From Cricetomys ansorgei (lineage: Eukaryota; Chordata; Mammalia; Rodentia; Nesomyidae), in contig JAMJFZ010003655.1 of the NCBI GenBank assembly GCA_026225945.1, positions 1-64,000 of the forward strand: 64,000 bases of DNA. Direction: 5' to 3'. Both the position numbers and the translations under genes were made by a program. How positions within the stretch are numbered: position 1 is the first letter of the stretch; every line of letters begins with the position of its first letter. A model generated the notes under the pieces. That model saw only the letters and a list, made by a program, of their open reading frames with translations, was not told where the DNA came from and did no database searches. Below, piece by piece: positions 29,200-40,219 of the stretch.

Positions 29200-30800
29200 A
29201 TGACTAAAACTTAAATGACTCTGTGGCTGAGTGACCAGAGCTGACGATGGAATTGTATCCACCAGAGTTAGACAAATGTATTTCAAAGGCAACCGCAGTG
29301 GGGGAGCCTTAGCTTTGACTCGCAGGGCCTCTGAGAATTTCTGGGGGCTTAGCTTACGTTCCCGCACTTCCGCACAGTGTCTACCGCCTGCCAGTTTCCT
29401 GTTGCTTGATACAGAGGGGGCTAGCGACGCTTGCCTGTCCATCATTAGACTCGTAAGGGAGGCAGCGAACACCTGATCCCCAGGTTTGCTTTGGGCTACG
29501 ACTCACTCTTTAGCCAACAAGAAGTGGCACCGAGGATCATACCCAGAACCATCTGGATCCAGAATCTGTCACTCAGATGAAGCCTGTTACCATGGTGTCC
29601 TGTCTCGGTTACCTCCATGACAGCAAATGAAAAATGAACACAACCATTGGCCGGGCCTTCACTCAGAGTAAGTGGGTCTTCAAGAGCTGCTTGGGCCTCG
29701 TCTGAAACCGCTCTCTTGTTTTCCCTGCCCCCACGTCTTTGTCCTTTCTTTAGGGTTCCCAATCTCTCATGCATCAGAGATGACGCCCCTCCCTGCTCCT
29801 CTATCGGCTCTCTCCTGAGTCCTTGAAATCTGGTATCTATTCTAGCCACACTAGGGAAGCTCCTTATCTGACATATCAGCAGGACAAAACCCAGAAACTA
29901 AACGGTGGCCATTTTCGTGGTCGTTTCTGCCAAAGTCTCCAGAGCAGAGAGCACTATTTACTATTTATCAAGACTCTCCCTGAATGGCTTTCCTCTCCAG
30001 GGTGCTGTGGTGCTGCCCTGCCCTGGAAGCTTCCAGCACTTCCTCTCATCTCCTTCATGCGTCCTTACGCAATGGCCAAAACGCAGTGCTACATTTTACC
30101 TGTGACAGTTAGGGTCTAGTTCTGATGTTTGGTCTCTCAACTGATGCTCCAGCCAGTGCTCCTTTGGGGAGCAATGAGAGATAAAGAGAAAATGACTTCC
30201 ATTCCCCAGTGGAGGCTGCTTCAAGACACCGCACGGGAGGGGTGGTCCAGCTAGTGAGTAGCAGGGAGCACGCACTATCTGGATTATAAATTAAACACTC
30301 AAAAAGCTTCCAAATACGAAAAGTTTACAGTGCCAGCGTTGACACCTCAAGTGGAAAATTGTACAAATACAAATCTGAATCACCAACACATAACATTATT
30401 TGAGTTTTTTTTGCATAAAATTACCTTGAGGCAATGGGTAGAATGTGTATGCGACATTTGCAAATCTCACACTTAGACTTGGGTCCCATTCCTCTCTGCG
30501 CATGTAAAAATCAGAAGTCCAAACTCTCTCTGGTTTTAAGTATTTTATGTAAGGGTCACTCTGTCTGCATTTCAATTTTGTTTGTCCATTATTAGACAGC
30601 CCACAGGCAAACGTCTAAAAGCTAAGGTCAGAGAAAGCGTCTGTACACAGCTGGAAGGTACGTGAAGAATACTAAGCGATTGCTCAGCAGCTGTCTCCTC
30701 TGCACACCTGTCTAGTGCCCATCCGACTCTACCCTCCACAAGGAGAGTGTGGTGATCTCCCCCAGGTAAGGGGCGTCTCTGAAGGCTGGCATTTCTCTGT
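29200..30800. other. Intron, no recognised elements
   Basis: Unique-looking with no exon or known repeat identified. Confidence 0.45.
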
Positions 30801-30806
30801 GTCGCT

Positions 30807-31091
30807 CAGCAAGGAAGATAAAGGAGACATACTCATAGGTGCAAACCCTGCCAGACCTCAGCAGAGGGAACCCCCATCATGGCAAGCGCCATCCTGGACA
30901 GTGGAACTCTGAGCGTCTCATCTCAGGGGTTTTATTGACACCTAAGCTCCTCAGGTGTTCTACTGATAGCACGTGCAGACCGTGAGGAATTCTTTTACAT
31001 AAAGCCAACACCTGCAGACAATACAAATGCCAAGGCCTAGGTAGCCCCTTTCCCAACAGTGCACGAAACAACCATTTTTAACCTAACTAAG
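30807..31091 (-). repeat. LTR-like direct repeat, copy 1 (likely 3' LTR of a minus-strand element)
   Basis: This 285-base block recurs in the same orientation at 33505-33798. The two share long runs such as 'gcaaaccctgccagacctca' and 'gatagcacgtgcagac'. Read on the minus strand it holds TGTTGGGAAA at 31058 downward and an AATAAA signal at 30936-30931, as an LTR would. Family not identified. Confidence 0.5.
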
Positions 31092-31812
31092 CAGAACTCA
31101 GAAGGAGTCAGTGTCGTACAGGAAGTGATGTCTGAGATGAGTCACAGTGACTCGTGACTAAAGTGACTAATCAGAGGAAGAGTTAGCAGAGTAAGAACAC
31201 GCCCAACTCTCACGAGAAAAAGCGGGCTCTCAGCTCAGTTAAAGAGAGTTACATAGGAGAGACAGTCAGTTCAGAAGCAGGCAGAAGGGTCAGTAAGACG
31301 TCAGTTGAGAAGCAGGCTGAAGAGTCAGTTGAATGGGAAGAGTCAGAGTGCAGAAGGAGCTAGTCAGAGTGGCTCAGGCAGCAGTAGATCTTGGAAGGCT
31401 AAGGCTGAAGCTTTCTAGGTCCCGGCTAGCAGTCTAACTGTTCTAGATTGTACAAAGGCTGAAGTCTTCTAGTTCAAGGACTGAGACTAGATTGTAAAGA
31501 GGCTGAAATATTCTAGGGTTCCAGGGCTCTGGGTTAAGAACCAATGTTTTAATTAGTAAAAGAATAAACTGTCCTCTGCCCTGAAGCAACATCTACATCT
31601 GGGCAAATCAACATCTGCATACACATCCACTACTGTACACAGTCTTCTGGCTCCTCCAGAGGGCTTGGGTCACTTCTCTGGCTCTGATCTCTTCAGCACA
31701 CAAGGCTTGTCCTCTAGGTTGTGGCTGGCTCCCTTCCACCACTGCTGCTGTTCTTGTTAGTCATCCCACGATACTGGCATCTTCATAATGCTGGGGTCTT
31801 CTGCTGCAACTG

Positions 31813-31990
31813 GGCTGCACCTTCGCCAATGGCCTCTCCTGGGCTCTCTTCATAGTGCCAAGTCTCAACTTCTTTACATGACCCCTTCAATCTGGGCCTT
31901 CAACTGCCACTGAGGCTGCACATTTACCAATGGGCTCTCCTGGCCTCTTTTCATGGTGCCAAGCCTCAGCTGCTCTCCATCACCCCTTCA
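31813..31990. repeat. Two-copy tandem repeat, 101-base period
   Basis: 'ggctgcaccttcgccaatgg' at 31813 recurs as 'ggctgcacatttaccaatgg' at 31914, and both end in 'accccttca'. The copies differ at scattered bases. Confidence 0.8.
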
Positions 31991-32416
31991 TGTCTTAGAA
32001 CCAGGACCACTAGGGTGGCTCCTACAGCACCAAGTTCAGCTGCCAGCACAAAGTACAACCTTGGCCGCCTCTGGAAGACAGCTTCTGTGTGCTGACCCTG
32101 AGGAAACACTTTCTGGATTTTAAGATAGAGTCTGGTTTTCAGGAAACAGCAAAACAAAACTGCTCCGTTCATGTTTGAGGGAGAACATTTCAAAGACTTC
32201 TTCGGAAAGCAGCAGCCATTAGTCCTGATTCTTTTAGCAAGTGTTTGTCTCAGCATCATCTCAGGTGAACCTTGTCTGTCAGAAGGGTTCCCTCGTGGGG
32301 TGGAGTTCTCATCACCATATAGATGTGTCTTGTCAGGACCACCCCACCAGTACCTGGACCACTTGTAGTCAGGTTTTCAGAAAAATAAAAACAAAACAAA
32401 AGACCCTATTCAGTTT

Positions 32417-32552
32417 GCCAGGCAGTGGTGGTGCATAACTCCCAGCACTTGGGAGGCAGAGACAGGCAGATCTCTGTGAGTTCAAGGCCAGCCTGATTTA
32501 CAGAGTGAGTTCCAGGACAACCAGAGTTACAACAGAGAAACCCTGTCTCAGA
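32417..32552 (+). mobile_element. B1 SINE
   Basis: From 'gccaggcagtggtggtgcat' to 'aacagagaaaccctgtctca' and an A-rich tail; carries the 'agagttacaacagag' variant. Confidence 0.92.
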
Positions 32553-32763
32553 AACAACAACAACAAAAAAAAACCAACAATTGTTAAGTTTAAATCAGCA
32601 GCTTCTCAGCTGGGCTCCAAGCCCTGGATTCCACAGCAGAGGGTCCTGGGCCGGTGGGAAGAATCTCTGGCTGAAATATTCTGGCAGTCTGGTATTCTAT
32701 TCTGCCACCACTATGGGGAAACATACTACCTTCTCCATAGATCCCAAACGCAACACTCTGAAC

Positions 32764-32765
<2 letters not shown>

Positions 32766-32797
<32 letters not shown>

Positions 32798-32947
32798 CAC
32801 ACGCACACACATGCACACACACATACACACACGCACATGCATGCACACACACGCATGCGCGCATACACACACACAAGCACACACAGACGCACAGACACAC
32901 ACATGCACGCACACATACGCACACACAAGCACACACACACACACACT
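32766..32947. repeat. CA-rich compound microsatellite
   Basis: About 180 bases of CA broken by atgcacacg, cgcatgcgcgcat and caagcaca blocks. Alternating purine-pyrimidine order runs through it. Open frames on both strands here are by-products. Confidence 0.95.
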
Positions 32948-33504
32948 ATTAGAAAACTCAGTCTGTAGAACTGTATGGTCTGGTTTCTGTTTCCTGTGCC
33001 CAGTCACCACTAGTGGCGAGAGGAGGCATTGGCTCCATGACTAGGAAGAGTGGCCAGCACTTTGCTTTCCGATGCTTTGATGGACTCCGCCAAGGCCCTC
33101 CTTGTGCTTCACCAGAGGACGTGTCAGTGTTGTCAGAGCTGTCTGCACATAGCTCTCCTTCTTCAGAGGCCTCTCTCTGCGACTCTCACTTTTGAGCCTT
33201 CTTTCTTTCTCACTTACGTTGCACAGCCTTCTCTCTTCATAGAGGCTCATTTCCTTCCTCACTCCCTTCTTCCTTCTGGAAACTTCTACTCATTATTATT
33301 ATTATCATTACCTTTGCATATATATGACCTCTGTCCTCTGGGAACTGCTCTGAGAGTACTTTATCGGAATCTGTGAGGTCTGGAGTTTCTTTCTTTTCTT
33401 CCTTGTCTGCACGTTGGATTAGCTGGCGTGCTGTCCTGCCCTTCTTTACTTTCTGCCTACCATGTTGGTGAGCCATTCGTAGCAGTACATCTACTGTGGT
33501 GGCC

Positions 33505-33798
33505 CAGCAAGGCAGACACAGAGGCATTTTTGTAGATGCAAACCCTGCCAGACCTCAGCAGAGGGAACCACTATCGTGGCAAGCACCGTACTGGACAGTG
33601 GACTCCTGAGTGTCTCATTTCAGGGGTTTTCATTGATACCTAAGCTCCTCAGGTGTTCTACTGATAGCACGTGCAGATCATGAAGAATCAAACATCGTTT
33701 ACATAAAGCCAACACTTGCAAATAATACAAATGCCAAGGCCTACGCAGCCCTTTTCCCAACAGTGCACAAAACCACCATTTTAAGCGTAACTAAACAA
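33505..33798 (-). repeat. LTR-like direct repeat, copy 2 (likely 5' LTR of a minus-strand element)
   Basis: Counterpart of 30807-31091. It differs from it by scattered substitutions and small indels; the AATAAA of copy 1 reads AATGAA here. TGTTGGGAAA starts at 33772 on the minus strand. Confidence 0.5.
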
Positions 33799-33896
33799 GA
33801 AGGTTCGCATCAGCACACCCCTCACCCAGGTCCATGTTTGTCACATCAGCTGCTATTTGACTGGAGAGTCAAAAAATCAAATTAAAAAGGGTGTAG

Positions 33897-34105
33897 GGGC
33901 TGGAGAGGTGGCCCGGCAGTTAGCAGCACTCACTGCCTTCCAGAGGACCCGAGCTTGGCTCTCGGCATCTCCAGTCTGTGGCTCACAACCATGTGCAACT
34001 TCCACGTTCTCTTCTGGAATCCCTGGCTCCTGCACACACACAGGGCACCCACGTATATACTCAGGCACACATACATACACAAACAAATACATTCTTTTAA
34101 AAAAG
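33897..34105 (+). mobile_element. B2 SINE
   Basis: 'ggggctggagaggtggcccg' head, 'ttccagaggacccgagcttg' middle and an AT-rich tail. Confidence 0.88.
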
Positions 34106-34524
34106 CCACATCTTTAAAGACAGAAAAAAGATGCGTGTTAAATCTGATAAAAGGAGAAAAGAGTTTGAGGGTAAAATAGCTAGCCCACAGCTCACCGCAC
34201 GTTCTCCGGTGCCATGGTCCTGCTCTGGTGTGTTACTCTTTAATAAGTGGTGCCAATCATGATGAGTGACAAAAGCTGACATGGATGTCCAGTGTGAGCT
34301 AGCTAGAACATGGCTGACCCTGGACACAGTGTGTGGGGCGTGGCTTTGAGCAAGCACAAAATGGCGGACATCAGATGTCTGGGGGTCCAAGTCCACAGTG
34401 ATGTAACGTGCTCTATAACCATTTTCTGGAAGACGCCACTTCTGTGTGAGTTCTGTATGAACACGGCCTTGAGGGCAGAGGCCACAGCCTTGGCCAGGCT
34501 GCCCATGTGTGCTTTTCTGTAGCT

Positions 34525-34692
34525 CTGCCTGTGTGCCTACCACCATGCACACACGTGTGTCAGTATGTGCCTGGGTGCCCGCTGAGGCAAGAAAGCATTG
34601 TTGGGTCCCCTGGAATTAGTTGTGAGCTGCCATGTGGGTGCTGAGAACAAAACATGGGTCCTCTTAACCTGTGAGCCATCTCTCCAGCCCCG
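34525..34692 (-). mobile_element. B2 SINE, 3' part worn
   Basis: Minus-oriented; the head (ggggctggagagatggctca on the minus strand) ends at 34692 and is about 240 bases from Fry exon b. Confidence 0.85.
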
Positions 34693-34932
34693 AAGGCAAA
34701 TCTTAAAGCCGCAGGCCTATGGCTTTGGGGTTCCTCAGCAGAGCAGTGAGCCTCCCCGCCTCCCTGTCTGTGTCTGTGCTCCCCGCCTCCCCGCCTCCCT
34801 GCCTCCCGTCCACACTAGGCAAGCAGTCCACACTAGGCAAGCAGTCCACCACGGAATCACACCCCCACCCCTGCTTTGTGCATTTTGAAATAAATAGAAA
34901 ACACATCACATGTGCAGCAGCACGCCACATAC

Positions 34933-34986
34933 TTGGTCAAACTGGGGGTCTTCTCCACGCTGTAGGGATTTCGTCAATGGCTTCTC
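34933..34986 (-). CDS. Fry: Fry coding exon b, 54-base small exon (residues 64-81)
   Basis: This 18-codon exon reads EKPLTKSLQRGEDPQFDQ and is in phase 0 at both ends. I found it by looking for the peptide that must lie between exons a and c. The acceptor is TTTTGTTACAG and the donor is GTATGTGG, both on the minus strand. It sits alone, 19.1 kb from exon a and 11.6 kb from exon c, between SINE-rich stretches. Because it is a multiple of three, skipping it would keep the frame and remove 18 residues; whether that happens is not visible here. Confidence 0.93.
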
Positions 34987-35179
34987 CTGTAACAAAACAA
35001 ACAACGTATATGAAGGTAATCATCTGGGCTTTCAACACTGTAAGCGAAATAACATTATTGTTATAATTTCTCATTCACTTTTCCCTTTATAGAACAAGGG
35101 GCTGTGTGCAGGTTTTTAAATAAGTTAAAAAGTATTCCTCTGCTTGTCTGACTTAAACCTTTCTTCAGATTATTTTTTT

Positions 35180-35372
35180 AATTTTGAGTATGTATGAGTT
35201 TGTACACACGGGGTGCAGTACCTACAGAGGCCAGAAGAGGGTGCTGGACGCCCTGGAAGTGGAATAGCGGGCAGTTGTGAGACGCCTGTTAAGGTGCTCT
35301 TAACCAAACCGGAGTCCTCTGCTACAACAGTACGTGGTCTTCACGGCCAAGCCACCTCTCCAACTCCATTTT
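35180..35372 (-). mobile_element. B2 SINE
   Basis: Plus-strand 'ggccagaagagggtgctgga' and 'gccacctctccaactcc' are the reverse of B2 middle and head. Confidence 0.8.
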
Positions 35373-35394
35373 TACCACAATGCCTTTCGTTGTT

Positions 35395-35488
35395 GCTGTT
35401 TTTCTGAAGCAGGGTCTTGCTAGCTTACCCTTGAGCCCTCCAGTTTCCACAGTGACGGGATGACAGGTGTGTACCACCCGGCCAGACG
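35395..35488 (-). mobile_element. B1-related SINE fragment
   Basis: 'gaagcagggtcttgctagct' and 'gacaggtgtgtaccacccgg' mark a worn reverse B1. Confidence 0.55.
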
Positions 35489-35539
35489 CTCACATTCACC
35501 CTAACCTACACCGCTCTACTCAACACGAATGTCAGGAGA

Positions 35540-36010
35540 ACCTGACATTCGAGAAAATGTAAATTAAAATTCAAAACAGAATCTCCCCTCATCTATGCTA
35601 TAATGCATTTTGTCAAAAAGATAAAAGTCAAGCATGGGTAGACAAAGAGGAGAGATGGCCCTTGTGAAGGGCGAGCGAAGATGTGAATTATTAGAGACCT
35701 TAAGGAAAACAGTAGGGTAGCCGCTCAAAAAAATCAAGGGCCAAAACAAACAAACAAAAACCCACACAAGCCATCCATTCTGCTGCTGAGACCACATAGC
35801 GAAGAGGTGGACTCAATATGATGAGGAACGCCTGCTTGCCCTCGTTCAGAGTTGATGTTGGCGGCGGCAAGACAAGAACTACCCTCACGACCATCAGCGA
35901 GACGGGCCGTCCCTACCCGAGGGAATCCTAGTCGGCCGGAAGAAAGAGGATAAGCCCATCCTCAGGACAGCACGGATGGATGACGTCATGCCAATCATGG
36001 CAGCCAGGCA
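35540..36010 (+). mobile_element. L1 ORF2-like remnant
   Basis: 'aaatgtaaattaaaattcaa' at 35556 and 'acagtagggtagccgctcaa' at 35709 follow the order of an L1 ORF2 3' segment. It is very decayed; boundaries uncertain. Confidence 0.4.
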
Positions 36011-36149
36011 CAGAGACAAATTCTACGTGTACATCATACATATTTACAAGTTATGCGAAGAGAGAAGCCGGCGCTATAAGCAGTCCTGGGGAAACCGCAT
36101 GCTAACAACTAAGAGATTTACTTTTATTTTTCAAGTTTATCATTTAAGA

Positions 36150-36228
36150 GCTGGGGCATGGATCAGTGGCAGAGTGCTTGTGTAACAGGCTCAAGGCCCT
36201 TGGTTCAACTGCTAGTAATACAGAAAAA
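36150..36228 (+). mobile_element. ID-like SINE
   Basis: 'catggatcagtggcagagtg' and 'aaggcccttggttcaactgc' then an A-rich tail. Confidence 0.7.
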
Positions 36229-36240
36229 AGAGAGAGGGAA

Positions 36241-36269
36241 AGATGGATGGATGGATGGATGGATGGATG
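36241..36269. repeat. (GGAT)n microsatellite
   Basis: Seven GGAT units. Confidence 0.92.
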
Positions 36270-36278
36270 CTCTGGCTA

Positions 36279-36505
36279 GAGGGCTGGCTCAGAAGTTAAG
36301 AGCACTGGTTGCTCTTCTAGAGAACTGACCCCATCATTCACATCCAGCACCCACATTCAGCAGCTCACAACGGCCAGTGACTCCAGCTCCAGGGGACCTC
36401 ACGCCTTGCTCTGGCCTCCACCGGCAGTGCCCTCTTACGGCTGTGCGTGCACACACAGACAGACAGACAGACACGCACACACACATGCACACAAATAAAA
36501 AAAAA
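36279..36505 (+). mobile_element. B2 SINE
   Basis: 'agagggctggctcagaagtt' head and a long CA/GACA end; diverged. Confidence 0.8.
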
Positions 36506-36899
36506 AAGAAAGCTTAAAGACAATTTAGTATGTGTTTTGGGACTTGAAAGATGCAGAGTCGAAAGGCACATGTTTTCTATTCCTTTCATGTAAAAATAAA
36601 ATAAGGTTTATTCACTACGCTGGTGTGTAGGAGCAGCTTGCTAATCACCTATTTGCCAGGAGGCACTGGCGAACCGGGCCGTGTGATCTGACCGCCACAA
36701 GGCCCAGCTGTAAACAGAGTCAGCGGTGACAAGGGGCTGCAGCCGGGCGCCCCGATCATCACGCCTCCGCTTCCACCAGGAAGCCTGGCTGACTGCTCGC
36801 ATGGCATTGTGGGATTACTTATCTCTGTTTGTGTTTCTGTCTATTTTTTGCTCTGGAAGGTAATTCTAACTCAAAACGTGCTTTGGAAATTATGAGAGA

Positions 36900-37048
36900 G
36901 GATCTTGGACGTCAATCTGACACATCTGGGAAGAGGGAACCGCAAATGAGAGACTGCCTCCACCATGGCCTGTGGACATGTGCGCGGGGACATTTTCCTA
37001 ATCGTCAAATGACGAGGGCCCAGCCCAGTGTGGGCAGTGCTATCACTG
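36900..37048 (+). mobile_element. MaLR-type LTR 5' fragment cut by a B1
   Basis: 'catctgggaagagggaaccg' through 'gagggcccagcccagtgtgg' belongs to the same LTR family as 6290-6686. It stops where the B1 at 37047 begins. Confidence 0.6.
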
Positions 37049-37190
37049 GGGTAGGCGGTGGTGCACGCCTTTAATCCCAGCACTCGGGAGGCAGAGGCAG
37101 GTGGATCTCTGTGAGTTCCAGGCCAGCCTGGTCTACAGAGTGAGTTCCAGGACAGCCAGCGGTACAACAGAGAAACTCTGCTTTGGGAAA
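37047..37190 (+). mobile_element. B1 SINE
   Basis: Near-full-length copy from 'ggtaggcggtggtgcacgcc' to 'caacagagaaactctgcttt'. Confidence 0.92.
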
Positions 37191-37194
37191 AAAA

Positions 37195-38155
37195 AGTTTC
37201 ATTTACGTAAGAATATAATATATACATATATATGCACACACATATGAATCTTGTATGTATATAATGTGTGTATTTGCATTTTTTGTATTTGGCCAGTGCA
37301 AACAAATGTCCTAGAAAAACTTCACATATATTTACCGTATCCCACAGCTCCCCTACTTCTCCAATATTCTCCAGTCACAAAGATGACCCATGCCCAAGGC
37401 CGATGCAAGCCCCACCCCCACCCGTCTGGCCTTGACCTCGCGGCCGACTTCTTGCCACGGTCTCTTGAGCACTGGTTTGACAGGTGCCATCACAGATCCT
37501 CAGTGCACACTTGCAGTTTCCCTCTCTCGTCTGGGGACTGCACAGTGTGAAACTGTATATGCATCTAACGTAAAGAGAACGTTGTGTTCCTATTGCAGGC
37601 GAGCCTCACCGCACACAAAAGGGTACATTCTCTAACTGAATTGGAAAGCGCTTCCTGCGTCTGCACAGGTTACAGCAACGTTTCCTGCAGTCCTTTGTGA
37701 AGTCAGATACCATGCAAACGTTAATGTCCGTGATGTGGAAACTGGTGGCGCTCAGGCCCCACAGACATCCCTGGGACAGCGGTGGGGTGACCGACAGATG
37801 GGGGGTGGAGGGGGGTGCTGGGCAGCACACGGTTCTGGTTCCGCCACCAGGATCTGGAGAGAAGCACAGTCGGTGATCCCCTCTGTGCTATCTGAGCCAT
37901 CCCCCCAATGCCAGTTCCGTGCCCCCACCCCCAAGCCTGCAAAGCCCCAGTCATTCTTCCTTCCACAGCGTTCCACGGTGCAAAGCCACAGAACACTGGG
38001 ACGTGTGTGCCCCTAAGCACACTTTCCGCACTGCCAGTCAGCTCCACCGTTGACCTGGTGAGCTCTTTTTATCCTAGAAGCTTTTATTTCAGCCATGACC
38101 CACACTGAGACACCAAACATACAAGCTAGTGTTTCTTGATATCTATTGCTTAAAG
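37195..38155. other. Intron, no recognised elements
   Basis: Short AT runs at 37210-37240. No exon or interspersed repeat recognised. Confidence 0.45.
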
Positions 38156-38159
38156 CCAT

Positions 38160-38473
38160 TGTGGTGGTTTGGATGAAAGCGGCCCCCACTGGCTCACAGG
38201 GAGTGGCACTATGAGGAGGTGTGGCCTCATTGGAGGAAGTGTGTCACTGGGGGTGGGCTTTGAGGTTTCAGAAACTCAGTGTCACTCTCTCTTCCTGCTG
38301 CCTGCCACTCCAGATGTAGAACTCTCAGCTACCTACCACATATCTGCATGCACGCCGCCATGCTTCTTGCCATGATGACAATGGACTGTGAGCCAGCCCT
38401 AATCAAATGCTTTCCTTTATAAAAGTTGCTTTGGTCATGGTGTCTCTTCACAGCAATAAAACCCTAAGACAAG
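38160..38473 (+). mobile_element. LTR-like rodent repeat, near complete
   Basis: Starts tgtggtggtttggatgaaag and ends with 'acagcaataaaaccctaaga'. The interior 'ggaggaagtgtgtcactggg' and 'tttataaaagttgctttggt' are familiar from a common rodent repeat with MaLR-like ends. I cannot name the family with certainty. Confidence 0.6.
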
Positions 38474-39242
38474 CATACATGACGTGGAGCTGGGGCCATG
38501 GTTTCCATGGTAGCTGTCGGTGGCTCTGTACTACAGCAACATAAATACTTATTCTACGCAAGTTCCACAATTGGGAATGCATCAATATGTAAGACCCAGC
38601 GTCAACCCAAAGCAAATGCTGTCACATGTCAGGAGTCCACCCCACAGTGCGATTCCTGTCTCTCTCTCCCTCAAAAGAGGGTTCTGCTGCTGGAGGTGGG
38701 TGTGGCCAGGCCAGCCACACTCCGAAGCTTCCCACACCTCAACATAACTTCTTCTTACTGCAGGTGGCAGGGAACTCACGTGCACAGTGATTCCTGCTTA
38801 CACACTCGCACACACAGGAAGGAAACAGCATTCTGCAAACAGGCCCCGCTGGCAGTGTAAGTAAGTTATTGCCAAACACAACAGTCAGTGGATTAAATAT
38901 CACTTTCAAAATTACAGTTTTGAGCACACCCCCCTCCTTCTTTCTCTCGTCTGTTACCTGCTATTTCACACAATTTCACACACAGCATTTGGCCTGCACC
39001 CGTCCCGGTCAGGGTCCTACCCTCTTGTCATTTGTCTGACTTCCCTGAAGCCATGACACACAGAATTCGCTGTCAGGGAGCGACATGAGCAACTCTGTCC
39101 CTGTGCGCCTGGACAATGGCTTTGGGCAGAGAATCTACTTGACATTTAAACATTGCAAATATCATTTTTGCATCAGTATGGATTTATCAGTGTCAGGGGT
39201 TATAAGAGCAGACCGGGGTGAAAGAACATTACACCACTGTCT

Positions 39243-39310
39243 AAAAGAGAGAGAAAGGAGGGAAGAAGGGAAGGAGGTAAGGAGGGTGGGGGGAAGGGAG
39301 GGAAGGAGGA
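39243..39310. repeat. GA-rich tract
   Basis: Purine-rich, with gggagggaaggagg units. Confidence 0.85.
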
Positions 39311-39353
39311 CTAATTAGACTTAGTGGGTTATTAAAAAGACAAAGGGGACATG

Positions 39354-39562
39354 AGATGGGATGAGGGGTGTGTTGGGGGTCTGGGGATGAGGGGTGTGTT
39401 GGGGTCTGGGGATGAGGGGTGTGTTGGGGTCTGGGGATGAGGGATGTGTTGGGGTCTGGGAATGAAGGGTGTGTTGAGGTCTGGGGATGAGGAGTGTGTT
39501 GGGGTCTGGGAATGAGGGGTGTGTTGGGGTCTGGGGATGAGGGGTGTGTTGGGGTCTGGGGA
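39354..39562. repeat. Minisatellite, eight 25-base units
   Basis: 'atgaggggtgtgttggggtc' recurs at 39361, 39387, 39412, 39437, 39462, 39487, 39512 and 39537: one 26-base step and then exact 25-base steps. The plus strand is G-rich and T-rich without C except in gtctg. Confidence 0.95.
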
Positions 39563-39564
39563 AT

Positions 39565-40190
39565 TAGTGGTAAGTATTGAGGGTCCTGGGAGAAGTACGA
39601 AGTTGGGACAGGTATGATTAAGATACATTGTATCTTCGTTGTATTGTGCACAAATTGTATCACGTGTGTAAAATGTCAAAGGAAAAAGAAAATCTTCTTA
39701 AAAGAGAGAGGTCAAAGCCAACAGTGAGAACCCGTCTTCAAACAAAAAATAAAAAAGCATGTGTTAGACAGTGCACATCAAAACTACGTCATTTCCACAG
39801 GGACTGGGCTGAGCATCTGCGGTAGTTGGCGTTTGCCGATGACGAGGCTCCTGGGGCCGATCTCCCGAGGACCCTGAGGGGTGACTGGTTTCCACACCAC
39901 ATAACGCTGGAGGTAAGTTGAGAGATTGCAACAAACTGGACGTGAGTGTTTGGGGACGACCACGTGGCTCGACCCGGTAGTCTGTTCTCACAGGTGATGC
40001 TTGAACTCTTCAGAAACAACTGAAACACAGCCAGGGCACAACCCGTCTTCTCCTGCTGTTGTTTTGCTAAATTTAAATCATACAGTGCTTTGCTTCTAAA
40101 GATCAGCCATTCTCTAAACCTCCGTATCTAACGGCTTGTTCTCGTGATGGAGCTAGCTGCTCAACTACCCTACTGCTATTTCTTCCACTA
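39565..40190. other. Intron, no recognised elements
   Basis: No exon or known repeat recognised. Confidence 0.45.
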
Positions 40191-40195
40191 ACAGT

Positions 40196-40219
40196 AGGGG
40201 GGAGGGGGAGGGGGAGGGC
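40196..40219 (+). other. Guanine-run tract able to form a G-quadruplex
   Basis: Four runs of three or more G with single-A spacers in 24 bases. On the plus strand this is antisense to the Fry transcript. Confidence 0.5.

Larger units (their letters stand above)
31092..33504 (-). mobile_element. Possible internal region of a decayed LTR element
   Basis: This is the stretch between the two LTR-like blocks. It holds 31260-31350 short repeats around 'cagttgagaagcaggctga', a two-copy 101-base tandem repeat at 31813-31990, a B1 at 32417-32552 and a CA-rich array at 32766-32947. The minus strand has a 96-codon lysine/glutamate-rich open frame at 33237-33527 next to the presumed 5' LTR, which I could not assign. 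No protease, polymerase or envelope motif was recognised. Confidence 0.35.
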
